A DNA stretch of 64,000 nt from Dolomedes plantarius. Its lineage: Eukaryota > Arthropoda > Arachnida > Araneae > Dolomedidae. The translations under genes and the position numbers were made by a program. The stretch is taken from contig OU015492.1 in NCBI GenBank assembly GCA_907164885.2, positions 193,510,477 through 193,574,476 of the forward strand. Direction: 5' to 3'. The notes under the pieces are model-generated. The model did not search any database. It was not told where the DNA came from and saw nothing but the letters and a program-made list of their open reading frames with translations. Of the stretch, positions 36,501 to 50,388 are shown piece by piece; position 1 is the stretch's first letter; every line of letters starts with the position of its first letter.

Positions 36501-39471
36501 TAATAAAAAACTACCTGAAATAATTTTTCAGAAATTTCTTTCTTATTATCATTATTTTTAATATGTATACATAAGAGAGGAGTATGTATGTATTTACATT
36601 TAAAATATAAAACTTACTAAAATAATTTTATTGACCTTTTATATTATTTTACTAAATCTAACACCCCTAGATTTACAGAAAATCTCACATTTTTTTTCGT
36701 TTTTTAAAGGGTAATTATTGAACTCATTCCTCAGTTATAATATCTCATAAGTCATTCATTTATGGAATGTTATCCGAACAAATAATCTGTTCTAGTATAC
36801 ATCCTTCTAATTCATTACCTCGTATAATTTTCTGTGTGTCTCGGTAACCCTTCCCTTTATCTATCATCGACAGACAATATGCTTTTCTAAGCAGGCTGGA
36901 TAATTAAAACTGGGCTTCCGCAAAAGTCTTTTTTTTTTTCTTTTCATTAATGCGGAAATCAATATCAATATATATTGAGCATCATAGATAATTGCAGGCT
37001 TCATTGCGTAGTCGAACCTTAGTCATCCATTAAGTCTCTTGTATTGACTGCCAAGAGAATCAGAACTATTAACACCTTTGAATTCTGATGAATAGCAGCA
37101 TTAATTTGCAGTCTCGCCTCCTAAACGCAATGCATTTAATGAGTTCCTTTTGTAATCAGTCTACATGGCTGAGATTATCTAATCAATATTCTTGGTTTGC
37201 GACAACAGAAGATTCTAAATAGTGTGTGCTCTAGAATATCACGCTTAACTTTTATTGTAAATATGAATTCATTATTTAAATTCAGAGAAAAGAGATATAG
37301 AAATGAATTTTTAAATACACAAATGTACAATGGTTTGGGAAACGCAACTTAACTTATTTGAGATGTGACTTTATTAATTAGATGTTTACATGTATATTTA
37401 TTAAATTTAAGAAGAAAGCTTTTGGCCGTTGCAAACTGATTAATTACGGGGATTTAACACATTTTGCAATACAATATAAGAGAATTTAGACTGTCACTCT
37501 TAAGGGAGAAATATTTTTTGTTTCCCGATTTCTAGAAATTAGATGCTGTTAAGTGGGAAAAACCTTTCATTTTTCTCAAGAATATTCTATATATAAGAAC
37601 TGTTAGAATACAGAGGCGTAAAATTTCTATGATTAAGATTTAAAGGCATATATTTTTTCACTCAACAGTCGTTTTAGCCGCAGTGAATAGCATCGCGAAT
37701 GTTGTTACTTATTTACCCTTTTCTGTAAAAAAAAAAAAAAAAAAAAAAAAAATATTTAATGTTCATAAAGAAAACAGTTTAAGGTAATTTCCCTTTTAAT
37801 TTTATCATTTTCACGATCTTTCATTCAAGATGATCAAAAACTAAAAATATATTACTCTTTTCCTCTTTTTTTCTTCCCTATCGCATATGAATGCTTTTCT
37901 ATTTCGACTTATTTAACCCAAAAAAATTACCATTCAACCTTATAATTACAGTAACGTTAAGAAAGATCCAAAGTATAACATATAAAGTTACTATAGCCGA
38001 AGGGAGTTATAATTCATCACTTATTTCTTAGAAGAATTTTAATCATTATATTTATACTCGTTTACTGTGATTCAAAAAAAATTAAACCATTAGAGAGAAT
38101 CATGGTTTAAAATTTTATCCCTGCGTTTGGGCAGTATTATCTTCCTTATAAATATAACTCTTAAATTTAGTTTCCTTTATATATAACAGATGGCAGCATG
38201 AGACAAATTGTTTAAATGTATTAACTTATAAAGCTGTACGTAAGAAAGAATCTATATTTCTTCTATTAATTAGATTTGCTTTTCCTCTTAAAATAAAGAT
38301 TTATATAAACTTCAATAAATGCAATGATTACTAATACAGTAAACATCAATATATATTTTTCTGTCGATCATGAGACCTGATATTCTATTAACAGAATGTA
38401 ACATTTTTTACTTAGAAATCTAGTAGCCTAGTATTTACTTTCACTTTCCTTCAGTAGATGGCAGCACTACAGAGAATCTAAACTCAAAAGTTAATTTCAT
38501 TTATAATTTTGGATTTAGTTTAATTTCATACTTTAAAACGAGATTAATAATAATGTAATAAAAATCAACATATGTGATTTTAAAATATTTCTTTTAATTA
38601 TTGTTTAAATTAGCTTACATAAGATTTTTCTTTTAACGTTTTATCTAATAAAAACGAGTGATTTCCCCTCAATCTGATATGACGTGTATGTACATAAAAA
38701 AGAAGGAATATATGTATTATGCAATATATTTTACCCATGTGACTTCGTGTTGCTGTTCACATTATATCCTGCTAAAATGAACAATACGAATTCTTTGCTC
38801 TCCATCCCCTTGCGGTCATAATGTCACTATGAGTATCCCCTTTTCAACAGTATCTTTAAGGTCATAGAGGTGATAAAAATCTCTAAGCCTTTCACATAAA
38901 TCATTAATTTAATACTCAATTTCCTCAGTGAATTCCTACAGTTTGAATACAGTGGAAATCACACCAAAAATATTTAATCGCATTCCACGGATTTAGCTGG
39001 AGAATGCCTCGCTCTAATAATACCAGAAATGCAGACTTTTTCAGACTAATATTCGGCCTAACCAGCCCCCTCCCCCCTCCCCCCCACACACACACATACA
39101 CACCCTGCACGTGCATACATGAATGTACTCATGTAAAAAGATAAAAAAATTACATTTAAACACTTTTATAGGTAGTTTTATAGGCTCCATATAGTACATG
39201 CACTAAATTTGAAAATATTTTTATACTTACCAAATTATTCATAAAAATTTAAAATATTTCAAAATTACTTTACTCTTTTCCTTTCAAATTGTCTCACGTG
39301 TCAAATACTTCTCTCTTTTCATGAGAATAAAGATACTGCACATGAAACATCTGAAAAACGTATTTGTCAATGAGTGGTTTTATGCTCCAAAATAGAAGAA
39401 TTAAAATTGAACAATTCCTATTTTGCTCAATCAAGATACTCAAACTTTTTAGTTAATATATAAAATTTTGA

Positions 39472-39475
<4 letters not shown>
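36501..39475. other. AT-rich sequence without recognisable gene
   Basis: A26 run at about 37727-37752; C-rich tract at 39066-39086 followed by (CA)n. Two sites resembling the AGATGGCAGC core of insulator-type motifs lie at about 38185 and 38451. The 63-codon frame at 38925-39116 (minus) is driven by the C/G tract. Confidence 0.45.
39066..39104. repeat. C-rich tract then (CA)n
   Basis: Runs of 5, 6 and 7 C separated by single T, then CACACA. The minus strand therefore has three adjacent G runs and could fold as a G-quadruplex. Confidence 0.85.

Positions 39476-39552
<77 letters not shown>
39476..39552. repeat. (TA)n microsatellite
   Basis: About 77 bp of pure AT repeat directly abutting the left end of the pogo-like element. 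Confidence 0.96.
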
Positions 39553-39556
<4 letters not shown>

Positions 39557-39558
39557 TA

Positions 39559-40536
39559 CAGTGATTTCCGCTTATAGGAATCACGTTTGTTATTACTGTT
39601 TTTGATTCTTATAAGCCGTTGATTCTTATAGCCGAAGGGTTTAGGATTTTGGAAAGGCACACACACACATATATACATATATTAGATAATTTACCATAAA
39701 ATACTCTTTAATTTACGTTTATTATCTTTTATTGAAATTATTTTTTATAATTTTAAAAATACAACTTAATTTCTAGACCTATAAGTAGATATACATTATT
39801 ATAGTAAGAGAAGAAAAAATCCAATATTTATGACAACATACCTGCTTAACAGTTTTAACATTTCAACTACAAGAAGGGAGCAAGAAATAGTTTTCCATGG
39901 TAGTTTGACGTAATGAAGTTTTCAGGAGACTGTTTATCCCTCTTTCAATATTAAGAGTCTCGGACGAAAATTCACCTTCTAGCTTACGTCTCACGATTTG
40001 ATAACGTGCTGAATCTACTAATGTCACGTTTGCCTAAGTGAGAGTGGACACTTCGCCGAAGAGTTATGTGTTTCAGGGTCCAGGAAGCCGCAACCAGGAT
40101 GTGGGAGGTGGGAAAAAAGAGTCCCTATTTTTGTTTGTCAGTGGAGAAAAGTGAAATCGGACCGGACAGGTAAAGATGCCCCCGGGTCAAGCTAATAGGA
40201 CAGTGTTGTGCTAAAGCGTTTAAGGGGAAACTATTATGTTATGTCTAACAAAGAAAGGGATGAATATTACGACTATATTCCATCCCATCTTATCAATCTT
40301 TCTATAAAAAAAAGAAGAGAAAGAAAGAACTTCGTGCCTTTTGAGGGTTTAAGTTACTTTTTTGGGAAAATGAAAGGAAAGCGAAGAGTGTAAACTGATT
40401 CTTAAAACCGGTGGATTGATTCTTTAAAGAGAAAATTTTAACATAGAATTAATACATTTGTTTTTGTTTTCGCGATATTGATTATTATAAACAGTTAATT
40501 CTTATAACCACTGATCACTATAAGCGGTGGTTACTG
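39559..40536. mobile_element. pogo/Tigger-like non-autonomous element
   Basis: The left end, CAGTGATTTCCGCTTATAGG, follows TA. The right end, read inward, is CAGTAACCACCGCTTATAGTG. A second inverted pair just inside reads GATTCTTATA(A/G)CC. The 978-bp interior holds one short ATG frame (40208-40393, 61 codons, basic, no recognised motif) and no intact transposase. Ends of the CAGTnAnnnCCGC type with TA insertion fit pogo/Tigger. Confidence 0.72.
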
Positions 40537-40989
40537 TGTATATGAAATTTTATTATATACGAGGATCATTTGATAAGTCCGAGCATGATCTGAGAGATGG
40601 CGCCACTGAACTAAAATTGTTGCCTATCTCGCATTTATCCTACTTCAGAAGAACATGTGTCACATTGTAAACAGATTCAAAGCAAAGTCTATGACAGATA
40701 GCCATTTTAGTCTGCCAACCCTTTTTAATTTTCCACAAGAGTAAGGTGGTCCTCTTGTACATAAAATATAACATTTTTTTTATTGTTTAATTTGAAATCT
40801 CCTCATGTACCACAAGGTATAACATGAGGCTTATAGAAGTAAGTGAAAAAGACAAAACAAGAAAAAATTAAACATTTAAATTACAAACAAAATTTTACAA
40901 GACAGCAAGACTTTCAACATCCTTAACGAGATCAGAAAGAACAGGAGGCCAAGAAATGGACAGACGTCTTCAGTCCGCATAAAGACGCA

Positions 40990-41090
40990 GAAACTAGACG
41001 CAGTCTAGAAAAATATTGTGGAGAGTCTGCACTTTCGCTTAGAATGATTTACAAGTGGCTTGTTGATTTTCGCTGGGGCCGAAAGAGCAC
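40990..41090 (+). pseudogene. mariner transposase, N-terminal fragment
   Basis: The frame encodes MIYKWLVDFRWGRKST, corresponding to the recognition helix and W-x-x-x-F-x-x-GR-x-S segment in mariner N-terminal domains. It stops abruptly at the insertion point near 41090, and its continuation (SDDESSGLP) resumes near 42533. Confidence 0.6.
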
Positions 41091-42532
41091 ACCACTTCAC
41101 GGAGGTATCGCAGGTACAGCTACGCCTCTTGACGTCGATCTCTTTGAGTAGCCGCTTAAACAGATCGACGCTCAACCCTAGAGTTCGCGACCCCGCGTCT
41201 CAAAGAGATCGCTGGGTCGCGATCTCTTTGAGACGCGGACCCAGGGTTGCAACTGTTCACTCTCAAAATCGACCAATTACCAGTTTAGCCTTTGGTTGGT
41301 TTCTAGATAGCCGTTACAACGATACCCAAAATTTTCATATTTCGTTTTCTCCTCTTTCGCCTGGTTTCGCGTTTTCGCGCCACCCACATGTCGTTGGTCT
41401 TTTTCAATTATTTAGTATCTGGAACATCCATTTCTCGGCAACTCATTCCAAAATCTCCCTCTGTTCAAAATTTCAACTCTCATTTGCCATCACATATGAC
41501 TCCCAGTCAACCGACCTGAATGGTTCCTGCTCCTTTCTGGCTTTTTCCTGGGTGGACCTTTTGACTTGGGATGGAGACGACTGGGTGCTTGGACGGGCTA
41601 GTGTGTGAGAGGTTGCTGTCTGGTGCGGTCTTCAGTAGCCGGTGGGGGTGAACCTGGATGTCTTCTACTGCTATGTAAGGCCCTATAGGTGTTAATTACC
41701 TAGAAACAATGGATGCATGCATGGGTTGTAACAAGAAAGGAATACAACGCATTGACCTTAAACATACATTTATTTGATAACCCAAATTTCAATTAAGTTG
41801 TCAGAGCTATTAATATAACAATCCGTTTCATATTCACAATTTTAACATTGAGAACCCAGAAGCAGAGGCAAACTATATAGTCAAAGGTGATTTTTAGAGT
41901 CTATTGGGGAGGCACTTACTATAACGGATGTATGCAGCGATGATCGTAGCATCGGCGACCGGGACCCAGAATCATCTACAGTGTAGGAACACCTTGGCGG
42001 GATATTCGCACTTCTCCAAGGCTCTGGGGCAGACGAGAGTGTATAACATCTAACTCTGAGGAACCCAATCTAAGATCCGTCTCCTTCTTCGCCAATTCCT
42101 TCCGTCCTTAGCGGAGCTGTTGTCCCTTTACAGGGGGGAGGGGCATTCTGGCCCGCCCCTCACTTTCATTGGGCAGTGGACTGTTTTTCTTTCAGTGGTT
42201 CCTGCCCCAATTGGTTCTATTAAACCGCCCCTGTCGCCTCTGTCCATAGTCTATGAAGTACCTCCCCCAACATAATTTTATTTTGCAAAACAACTTTGAC
42301 CCTTCTCATCTGACGTTTTTACTGTGGGCCATAAAATAACGACCATCCATCTTGTAAAATTTAGACTTCAGATCGCTATCACTGGCCACACCGACATCTA
42401 TTCTTCTATTTTTTATTGGTTTACAAGCCTGTATTTACCCCTGCCTCTGCATCCTTTATAATACATTCGTTATTGGCCACACCATTTCACTTCTACAGGC
42501 CCCATCCGATGTAATGGAGTCTAAATGGGGTG
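41091..42532. mobile_element. GC-rich insertion within the mariner gene, unclassified
   Basis: Splits the mariner transposase between the GR-x-S segment and the following SDDESSG segment. The left part holds two hairpins (see separate entry). The right part is GC-rich with two copies of TTGGCCACACC-type sequence 91 bp apart (42383, 42474) and TTTATAATACA between them. The long plus-strand frame at 41060-41608 starts in mariner sequence and runs across the hairpins; I do not regard it as a gene. LTR or composite insertion are both possible. No target duplication was recognised. Confidence 0.5.
41132..41250. repeat. Clustered hairpins built on GATCTCTTTGAG
   Basis: CGTCGATCT (41132) pairs with AGATCGACG (about 41162). 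A stronger stem has CCGCGTCTCAAAGAGATCGC (41193-41212) against GCGATCTCTTTGAGACGCGG (about 41219-41238). The 12-mer GATCTCTTTGAG occurs at 41136 and 41221 and inverted at about 41199. Confidence 0.85.
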
Positions 42533-43395
42533 TAAGTGACGATGAAAGTTCAGGACTCCCTACTGAGGTCATTACACCAGAAATTATTGGAAAATCCAAT
42601 GATATGATCATGACGGATAGAAGATTAAAAGAGGGGAAATTTCTGAGGCTGTTGTGAACTCATCAGAGGGCGTACATAATATTTTGCAGAAATATTTGGG
42701 CATGAGAAAGCTGTCGGCAAAGTAGTGTACGCGTTTGCCACCAATCAATCAAAAACGAGAATACTTCAAAGCACAATTTGGAGATTTTTCAAAGAAATCC
42801 AAATGAATTTTCGTAACAGTTGATGAAATATGGATACATCACAGAACTGCTACATCACAAAAGCAGTCAAAACAGTGGGTTGAAACAGTCGAATCTGCAC
42901 CAAAGAAAGCGGTTCCATCAGCTTGAAATGTTATGACCATTGTTTTTTTAATGCAAATGATATGATTTTTATTGACTACTTTGAAAGGAACAAAGCAATC
43001 ATATGAGAGTAATGTGCTTGTTTAATGGAATCTTTAGATGGAGAAATTAGAACAAAAGAGCCACATTTAGCAAAAAGAAAGTTATTTTCCATTATGAAAA
43101 GCCTCTGGCTCATTAATAGGCGATTGCGGCACCAAAACTGTAAGAATTACGCTACGAAATTGTTCCCTACCCTCCATATTCTCCAGATTTGACCCATAAG
43201 ACTACTACTTGTTTCCAAATAGGAAAAAATTCTTATACGGCAAAAATTTGCACCTAATGCTGAAGTGATTAGTGAAATAAACGCTTATTTCTCAGAGTTG
43301 AACAAGTCTCACTTAAAGAGGAGAAGGGGACGGAAAAATTTGAAAATTGTTGGACCAAATGTATTGGCTTTAAAGGAGATGTAGAAAGATAAGTA
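42520..43395 (+). pseudogene. mariner transposase, catalytic part, decayed
   Basis: Recognisable pieces on the plus strand, spread over several frames with in-frame stops: TDRRLKEGK (helix-turn-helix region), LEIFQRNPNEF, TVDEIWIHH (first catalytic aspartate intact, mariner V-D-E-T-W-I), FIDYFERN, YSPDL (third aspartate region) and a C-terminal piece resembling ELKGDYVEK. The second catalytic motif, normally HHDNAPAH, reads HYEKPLAH, so that aspartate is lost. At least three frameshifts and multiple stops. Family: irritans/cecropia-type mariner by resemblance. Old and inactive. Confidence 0.8.
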
Positions 43396-43469
43396 AAATT
43401 TTTAGCAAAAAAAGTCATTTTTATTATTTTTACCAATTGAGAATGAGTTATCGAACGACCTTTCTAGAT

Positions 43470-44423
43470 ATGATTGTATTAATAATGGCTTTACACGTCG
43501 GGTAGTGCTCATAAATGTATTTCTTTTCCTTTTATTGGCAAATCTAATAAAAGTTTCTTGAGGATTTTACACCATTATTACTAGCATATCTTAATTACTC
43601 GATTCGTAATTACTAAAAACCTCTTTGTTTTTCCTTGTTCATTATGACGCCTTCTTCCTCAATTCTACACAAATTTCCCATTGGCTTTCAAGTCTTTATT
43701 AGCTTAATACTAGCAGTAAGGCAATTTTAGGCTGTTATCATGAAACTTAGAGAAAGTTGCTGATGACACAAAAAGTATGAACAAAATTTTTCGTCGTTTA
43801 TTTTTAATGCAAATACAATGCACTTGATTTTATAAAGACTTCCATGAAAGGCATCCCAACTTAGTTAACATACTTATATATTCTTTTGTGTAGAGGCATT
43901 TAGTTAGATATTCTTCCTTAGTTAATGTACAATATGTGCTTTTGTGTACAGACATTCCGATCGATATAATTAGATACAATCCGATTTTAACAGGTAACGT
44001 AATGTAACAAATTTTGTATCATTGGTGTTACTCTAAATTATAACGTTATAAATTCCTTTTTTTTCTTCTTCCGTTGATTATCTTTGTTTTACCAATTAAT
44101 GTTGGTCAAACCATCAAAAATATTTCTGTTGATCATTCCTTGTAAGGTTCTAGCCTGATCAAGTGCACATTAATTGAGACTATGGATTTTAGTATAGTCA
44201 TATTCGATAAATTTACGATCGTACCGTATTCATCTAAACAATGCGAAACTTCTGTTGACTTTATAAATGTGTTTCTACGGAGTTATTAATACTTAACTAT
44301 ACAGTCGGAAATAAAGAACAAATTCTTATAATTATGCTTTTGGTATGGCTTTATAGACCATGAACTGAAAATAGCTCAAAAATCTTTGTTTGCTAACAAC
44401 CATTGAAAGTCATCTATATAATA
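43470..44423. other. AT-rich sequence, no gene recognised
   Basis: No open frame or repeat boundary was recognised between the mariner and Tc1 elements. Confidence 0.5.
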
Positions 44424-45507
44424 CAGCTCAGATTCAAAATATTAGAATAATTGAGAAAAAGTAATATGAAAGAAATTATTTTCCATTTATTTATTTTTGC
44501 TTTAATAACAGCGTACAATCGATCTTGCATACTATATACAAGGTGTTTACAAACATTTCTATCAATATTAGCCCAAATAGACTTTATACGTGCCACTAAC
44601 TCAGTTTTACTTGAAGGAGGATTTTCTTGGAGCTTTTCTTCATTATACCCCATGTTTTCGATGGGATTAATGTCTGATGAGTTTGGTGGCCAAGGAAGTA
44701 CCTCAATTATACGTTGGCGGAACCAATTCTTAGTTGACAACAAGGTATGCGGTGACGCTAAATCTTGTTGAAAGATGAAATCATCTTCAAATAAATCTTC
44801 TGATGATGGAATCATGTAATATTCCAAAATTTCTTGATATATCTGAGAGTTAACCTTTTCGTAGACGATGTACAACTTTCCAGGTCCTTCTGCGCTCATG
44901 CAACCCCAAACCATGACACTAGCAGCAAATTTTACCGAACGTTTAAGGCATTCTTTATCAAATGCTTCTTGCTTCATTCTCCAAACTCGAATACCTTGAT
45001 TACCATATGAAACACAAAATATACTTTCCTCACTAAATAATATTTTTTCCAATCTTCTTCGCTCCATAAACGTCTTGATTTACACCAATTTAATCTTATA
45101 CGCTTTTGTTTTGCAGTCATGAGAGGTTTTGTTTTCGGTACACGAGATTCAAACTTAAATTTATGGAGACGTCTTAATGTTGTCGATTTAGAAACTTCAA
45201 TTCCTTCTTCTTTCCATTTTCGGTGCAAGAATCGCACACTATTAAAACGGTTTTTCTTAACTATCCGCTTCAGTTTCCTGTCATCTCTAGCGGATGTTTT
45301 TGGTTTTCGGCCGCCATTTCGGCGATTATTTTGAAATTTTCCATTATTTGAATATTGTGTTAGTATTTTACTAACGTTTGATTGCGAACAATGTAAATAA
45401 TTCGCTATATAACATTGATTTTTACCGTGCCGATACAAATCAACCATACGATGTTTAATAGATTCAGGAATATAAGTCACACGACCCTTTTTAAGACGAA
45501 AAAGCAA
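44414..45507 (-). pseudogene. Tc1-like (DD34E) transposase, frameshifted
   Basis: The minus-strand N-terminal frame (from 45507) has two helix-turn-helix regions (SIKHRMVDLYRHGKN with SQSNVSKILTQY, then SKSTTLRRLHKFKF) joined by a GGRKPKTSARD basic linker like the GRPR hook. The C-terminal frame carries ILFSEESIF (aspartate replaced by glutamate at the first catalytic position), FQQDLASPHT (second aspartate intact) and NPIENM, with 34 residues between the second and third acidic residues. The frames meet at a T6 run (45043-45048 on the plus strand), where one missing base accounts for the shift. The C-terminal frame reads through the left TIR and ends 10 bp outside the element, so the normal stop may also be lost. 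Confidence 0.92.
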
Positions 45508-45852
45508 ACAAACTGCAAAAGGAATACTGATTTTAAATAAAATTGTCTGAATTTAATCAATGAGGCCACCAGTTATGAATTGGTGATAATTAAAGGAGAA
45601 TTAATGTGAAATATTCTAATATTTTGAACCGCATGAATAAATATTCTAATATTTTGACTTTTCAAAATAATTTTTTTTCAATTAATATTTTCAAAAATTA
45701 TATTAATTTTAAGATAATAAATAAGTTTAATCAACAATAAGTTATTAATAAAAATATCGTTTGCATATTTGCATTAAAAGATATTAAATTACCAAATTAA
45801 ATTTTCAATTTGTAAAAAAATGTAATTATTCTAATATTTTGAATATGAGCTG
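44424..45852 (-). mobile_element. Second Tc1-like transposon, full length, inactive
   Basis: The left end is CAGCTCAGATTCAAAATATT and the right end, read inward, is CAGCTCATATTCAAAATATT, both continuing AGAATAATT. TA flanks each end (44422-44423, 45853-45854). At 1,429 bp it is of normal size, and it differs in TIR sequence from the element at 27403, so it is a separate family. Confidence 0.94.
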
Positions 45853-46245
45853 TATAGTATAGTTGTTCAGAACAGTATATCACAATACAGAAGCGCATAA
45901 TCTAGTGCAGTACAGTGTAGAACACTACAGAACTGTATGGAATCATATAGTATACAGTACATGGTATGGTGTGGAGTGGTATGGGGTAGTATGATATGAT
46001 ATACTAAATGTATTATTTTATAGTAGAGTACAGTACAGTATATCTTAATATAATACAGTATAATACAACATAGTATAGTATAGGGTAGTATCTTGAAGTA
46101 TAGCACCATTTCTCGTAGTACAGTAAAGTATAGTATATTATTGCATAGTATAGAGCAAAACAGGATAATGCAGCACCGCACAGTGCAGTATAGTACAGCA
46201 AATAACATTATAGTACAGACCAGATCTATAGAATATAGTAAAATA
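45853..46245. repeat. Degenerate TATAG/TACAG minisatellite
   Basis: Nearly 400 bp of irregular repeats of 5-10 bp units such as TAGTA, TACAGTA and TATAG, directly abutting the right TA of the Tc1 element. It keeps a long minus-strand frame (45867-46280) rich in Y, C, I and L purely because of the repeat. Confidence 0.8.
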
Positions 46246-47545
46246 TACTCCCTTTTACAGTATTTGATAAAATCTTCCAACTCAAAATTGGAAATGATAA
46301 ATTAAAAATATGCAGCTCTGTCCGATAAAAATAACGAAATCATTTACCTGTTTCTCATTCCTTGACTCCCCACGTGCAGATTTATGATGGCCTTAAAAGT
46401 TGTATCTAGTACATAGTATTAAATTTTGTTTAAATATTTTCATTTCGTGGAACACCATTTTAATATTGTGTGCTTTGGCTTTATCATGATATAACCATTC
46501 ATGATTGTTTTTATACTCAACAATTTCTGTAAGGCTATCCTATTTATACGGCTAGAATGAAGGTTTGTCTAGCAAAAGAGTGGATGGTCAACATTAGCTT
46601 TACTCTTCTGGGGTCAATTGTTACACTTCCTTTATTCCAACAGCTGAGTAAGGCACCCACTATACAAACTTCCATCTACATCTAGTTAAACAGACCTCAG
46701 ACCTGTGCGGGTGCGAGGAAGTAGGGGAGGGGAGGAGAGAACGTCGTTTCATGCTATCATAAATATCTAAACTATAGGAAGAGACATAATTTAGAGATAA
46801 CTTCTGCTGTTTTGATAGTAAAAGTCAATTGCTCCCATTTTTAAGAATTTTATTCAGAAATATGATTTTGTTATAGTAAAATATTTCATATGTATGTATC
46901 GAATTCTAGTTTTTTATCTACCTAACGTAGCATTAATAATGTCGAGACAATATATGATGACAAACGAGCATAGTTTTGAAGAGGGTGTGAATTGAAAGCA
47001 ATACAATTGTCAAACATAAAGTTAGGAACACACTATTGCATATTATTAAAACCTAGCGTTACGTTCTCTGTGAAATGAAATGATTATTGAAGGAAATAAT
47101 CTAAATTACATTTCAGAAAATGTACGTGAAAGAAGAATATATGCAATTAGTATTACACATAATCGATAGAGAATTACTTCTTATTATAATTCCAATCGTT
47201 AGAGAAATTTTACTTCCTATCGTTAAAGAAATTTTTTCATCATATTTTAATGACGATATAGCTAGTAAACATTCCGTAATCTGCTCTTAATTTTTTTCAC
47301 TGATAAAGATAATGCAATTCCCTATTATTCTCACCGACTTCTGTATTGAAAAGAACATGTGTAACATGTTAAAACGTTGTATAGCATTATCTCATTAAAT
47401 AATCCAAACATATTTAATGAGAAACATATTTCAATATAAATGCTTTTTTAGTTACACGCAACTACCGGTCTTTCAAGCTTTTCTTAATCTTCATAGTTTT
47501 TTGCTCCCAGTAAACTGTCAGAAAAATATCAAGTGTAACGTGAGC
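46246..47545. other. AT-rich sequence without recognisable gene
   Basis: One purine-rich patch (AGGAAGTAGGGGAGGGGAGG near 46718). I see nothing else. Confidence 0.45.
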
Positions 47546-49595
<2,050 letters not shown>

Positions 49596-49673
49596 TACTA
49601 GCTGAAAACCCGTACATCGCTACGGAGTACATTCAAATTAAATACAAACGTCAATGTATGCAATTAATGCCAA

Positions 49674-49705
<32 letters not shown>

Positions 49706-49713
49706 GCGTGAGT

Positions 49714-49787
<74 letters not shown>
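49674..49787. repeat. (TA)n(TG)n microsatellite
   Basis: A short TA run followed by about 95 bp of TG repeats with a few GC or GA interruptions, at the same place in family R where copy 1 has (TA)n and copy 3 has a C/A run. Confidence 0.95.
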
Positions 49788-49790
<3 letters not shown>

Positions 49791-50330
49791 GCGACGGACT
49801 TAGGCCGAAGAATGAAGGCGGAGTGTTAGATATCTGGCTATTTTTCGTTTTCGCTTCGTCTACCTGAAAGCAAATGGATGACTTGTCGCCCGGCCGTGCA
49901 TCACAAATGTTTAAATCCATTTCCGCAACATCTTCCACCTCGGACACACAAAATACCACAACTTTCCTAAACTACATATTTATTTAAATCAGATTCATGA
50001 GAAGACAAGTTAACGGGGTAGTTGGGCAGGTGAAAAGCGTACGAGTGTTCGCTTTTTTTTGGATGTCAGAACTTATATAGTGTTTATCTCATCATGTGAC
50101 CGCAAAGTGCTGATTGGTTAAAAGTTATGGTTAAGGCGTGATTATTGCGCTGAAATGGATAATTTAGGTACCCACGCCACGAAGGTCAAGTTTTCGAGTA
50201 AAAGACCGCCATTTTGTGATAGTTTTCCTGGGGCTTTTTTTAGAACTTAGAATGGGAAATGAATTTAGCTCGAACGCCCAAGGAGATTTAGGATAATTTA
50301 GAATTTAAAAGGGGTATGTAGTTTTTAATG

Positions 50331-50331
<1 letters not shown>

Positions 50332-50380
<49 letters not shown>
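50332..50380. repeat. (TA)n microsatellite
   Basis: About 49 bp of AT repeats within R copy 2. Confidence 0.95.

Positions 50381-50388
<8 letters not shown>

Larger units (their letters stand above)
40560..43468 (+). mobile_element. Decayed mariner element with a 1.4-kb internal insertion
   Basis: The left end after TA reads CGAGGATCATTTGATAAGT. The right end, read inward, carries AAGGTCGTTCGATAACTC, matching mariner termini that present a GAGGGTCGTTnGA core. The internal transposase is on the plus strand and is heavily mutated. About 1,440 bp of unrelated GC-rich sequence (about 41091-42532) interrupts it, giving a total of ~2.9 kb against the usual ~1.3 kb. Confidence 0.75.

Noticed and set aside
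41060..41608. 182-codon plus-strand frame
   Set aside because: Begins in mariner transposase sequence, runs through two hairpins and into the insertion; shows no coherent domain.
45867..46280. 137-codon minus-strand frame
   Set aside because: Low-complexity translation of the TATAG/TACAG minisatellite, starting without ATG context.
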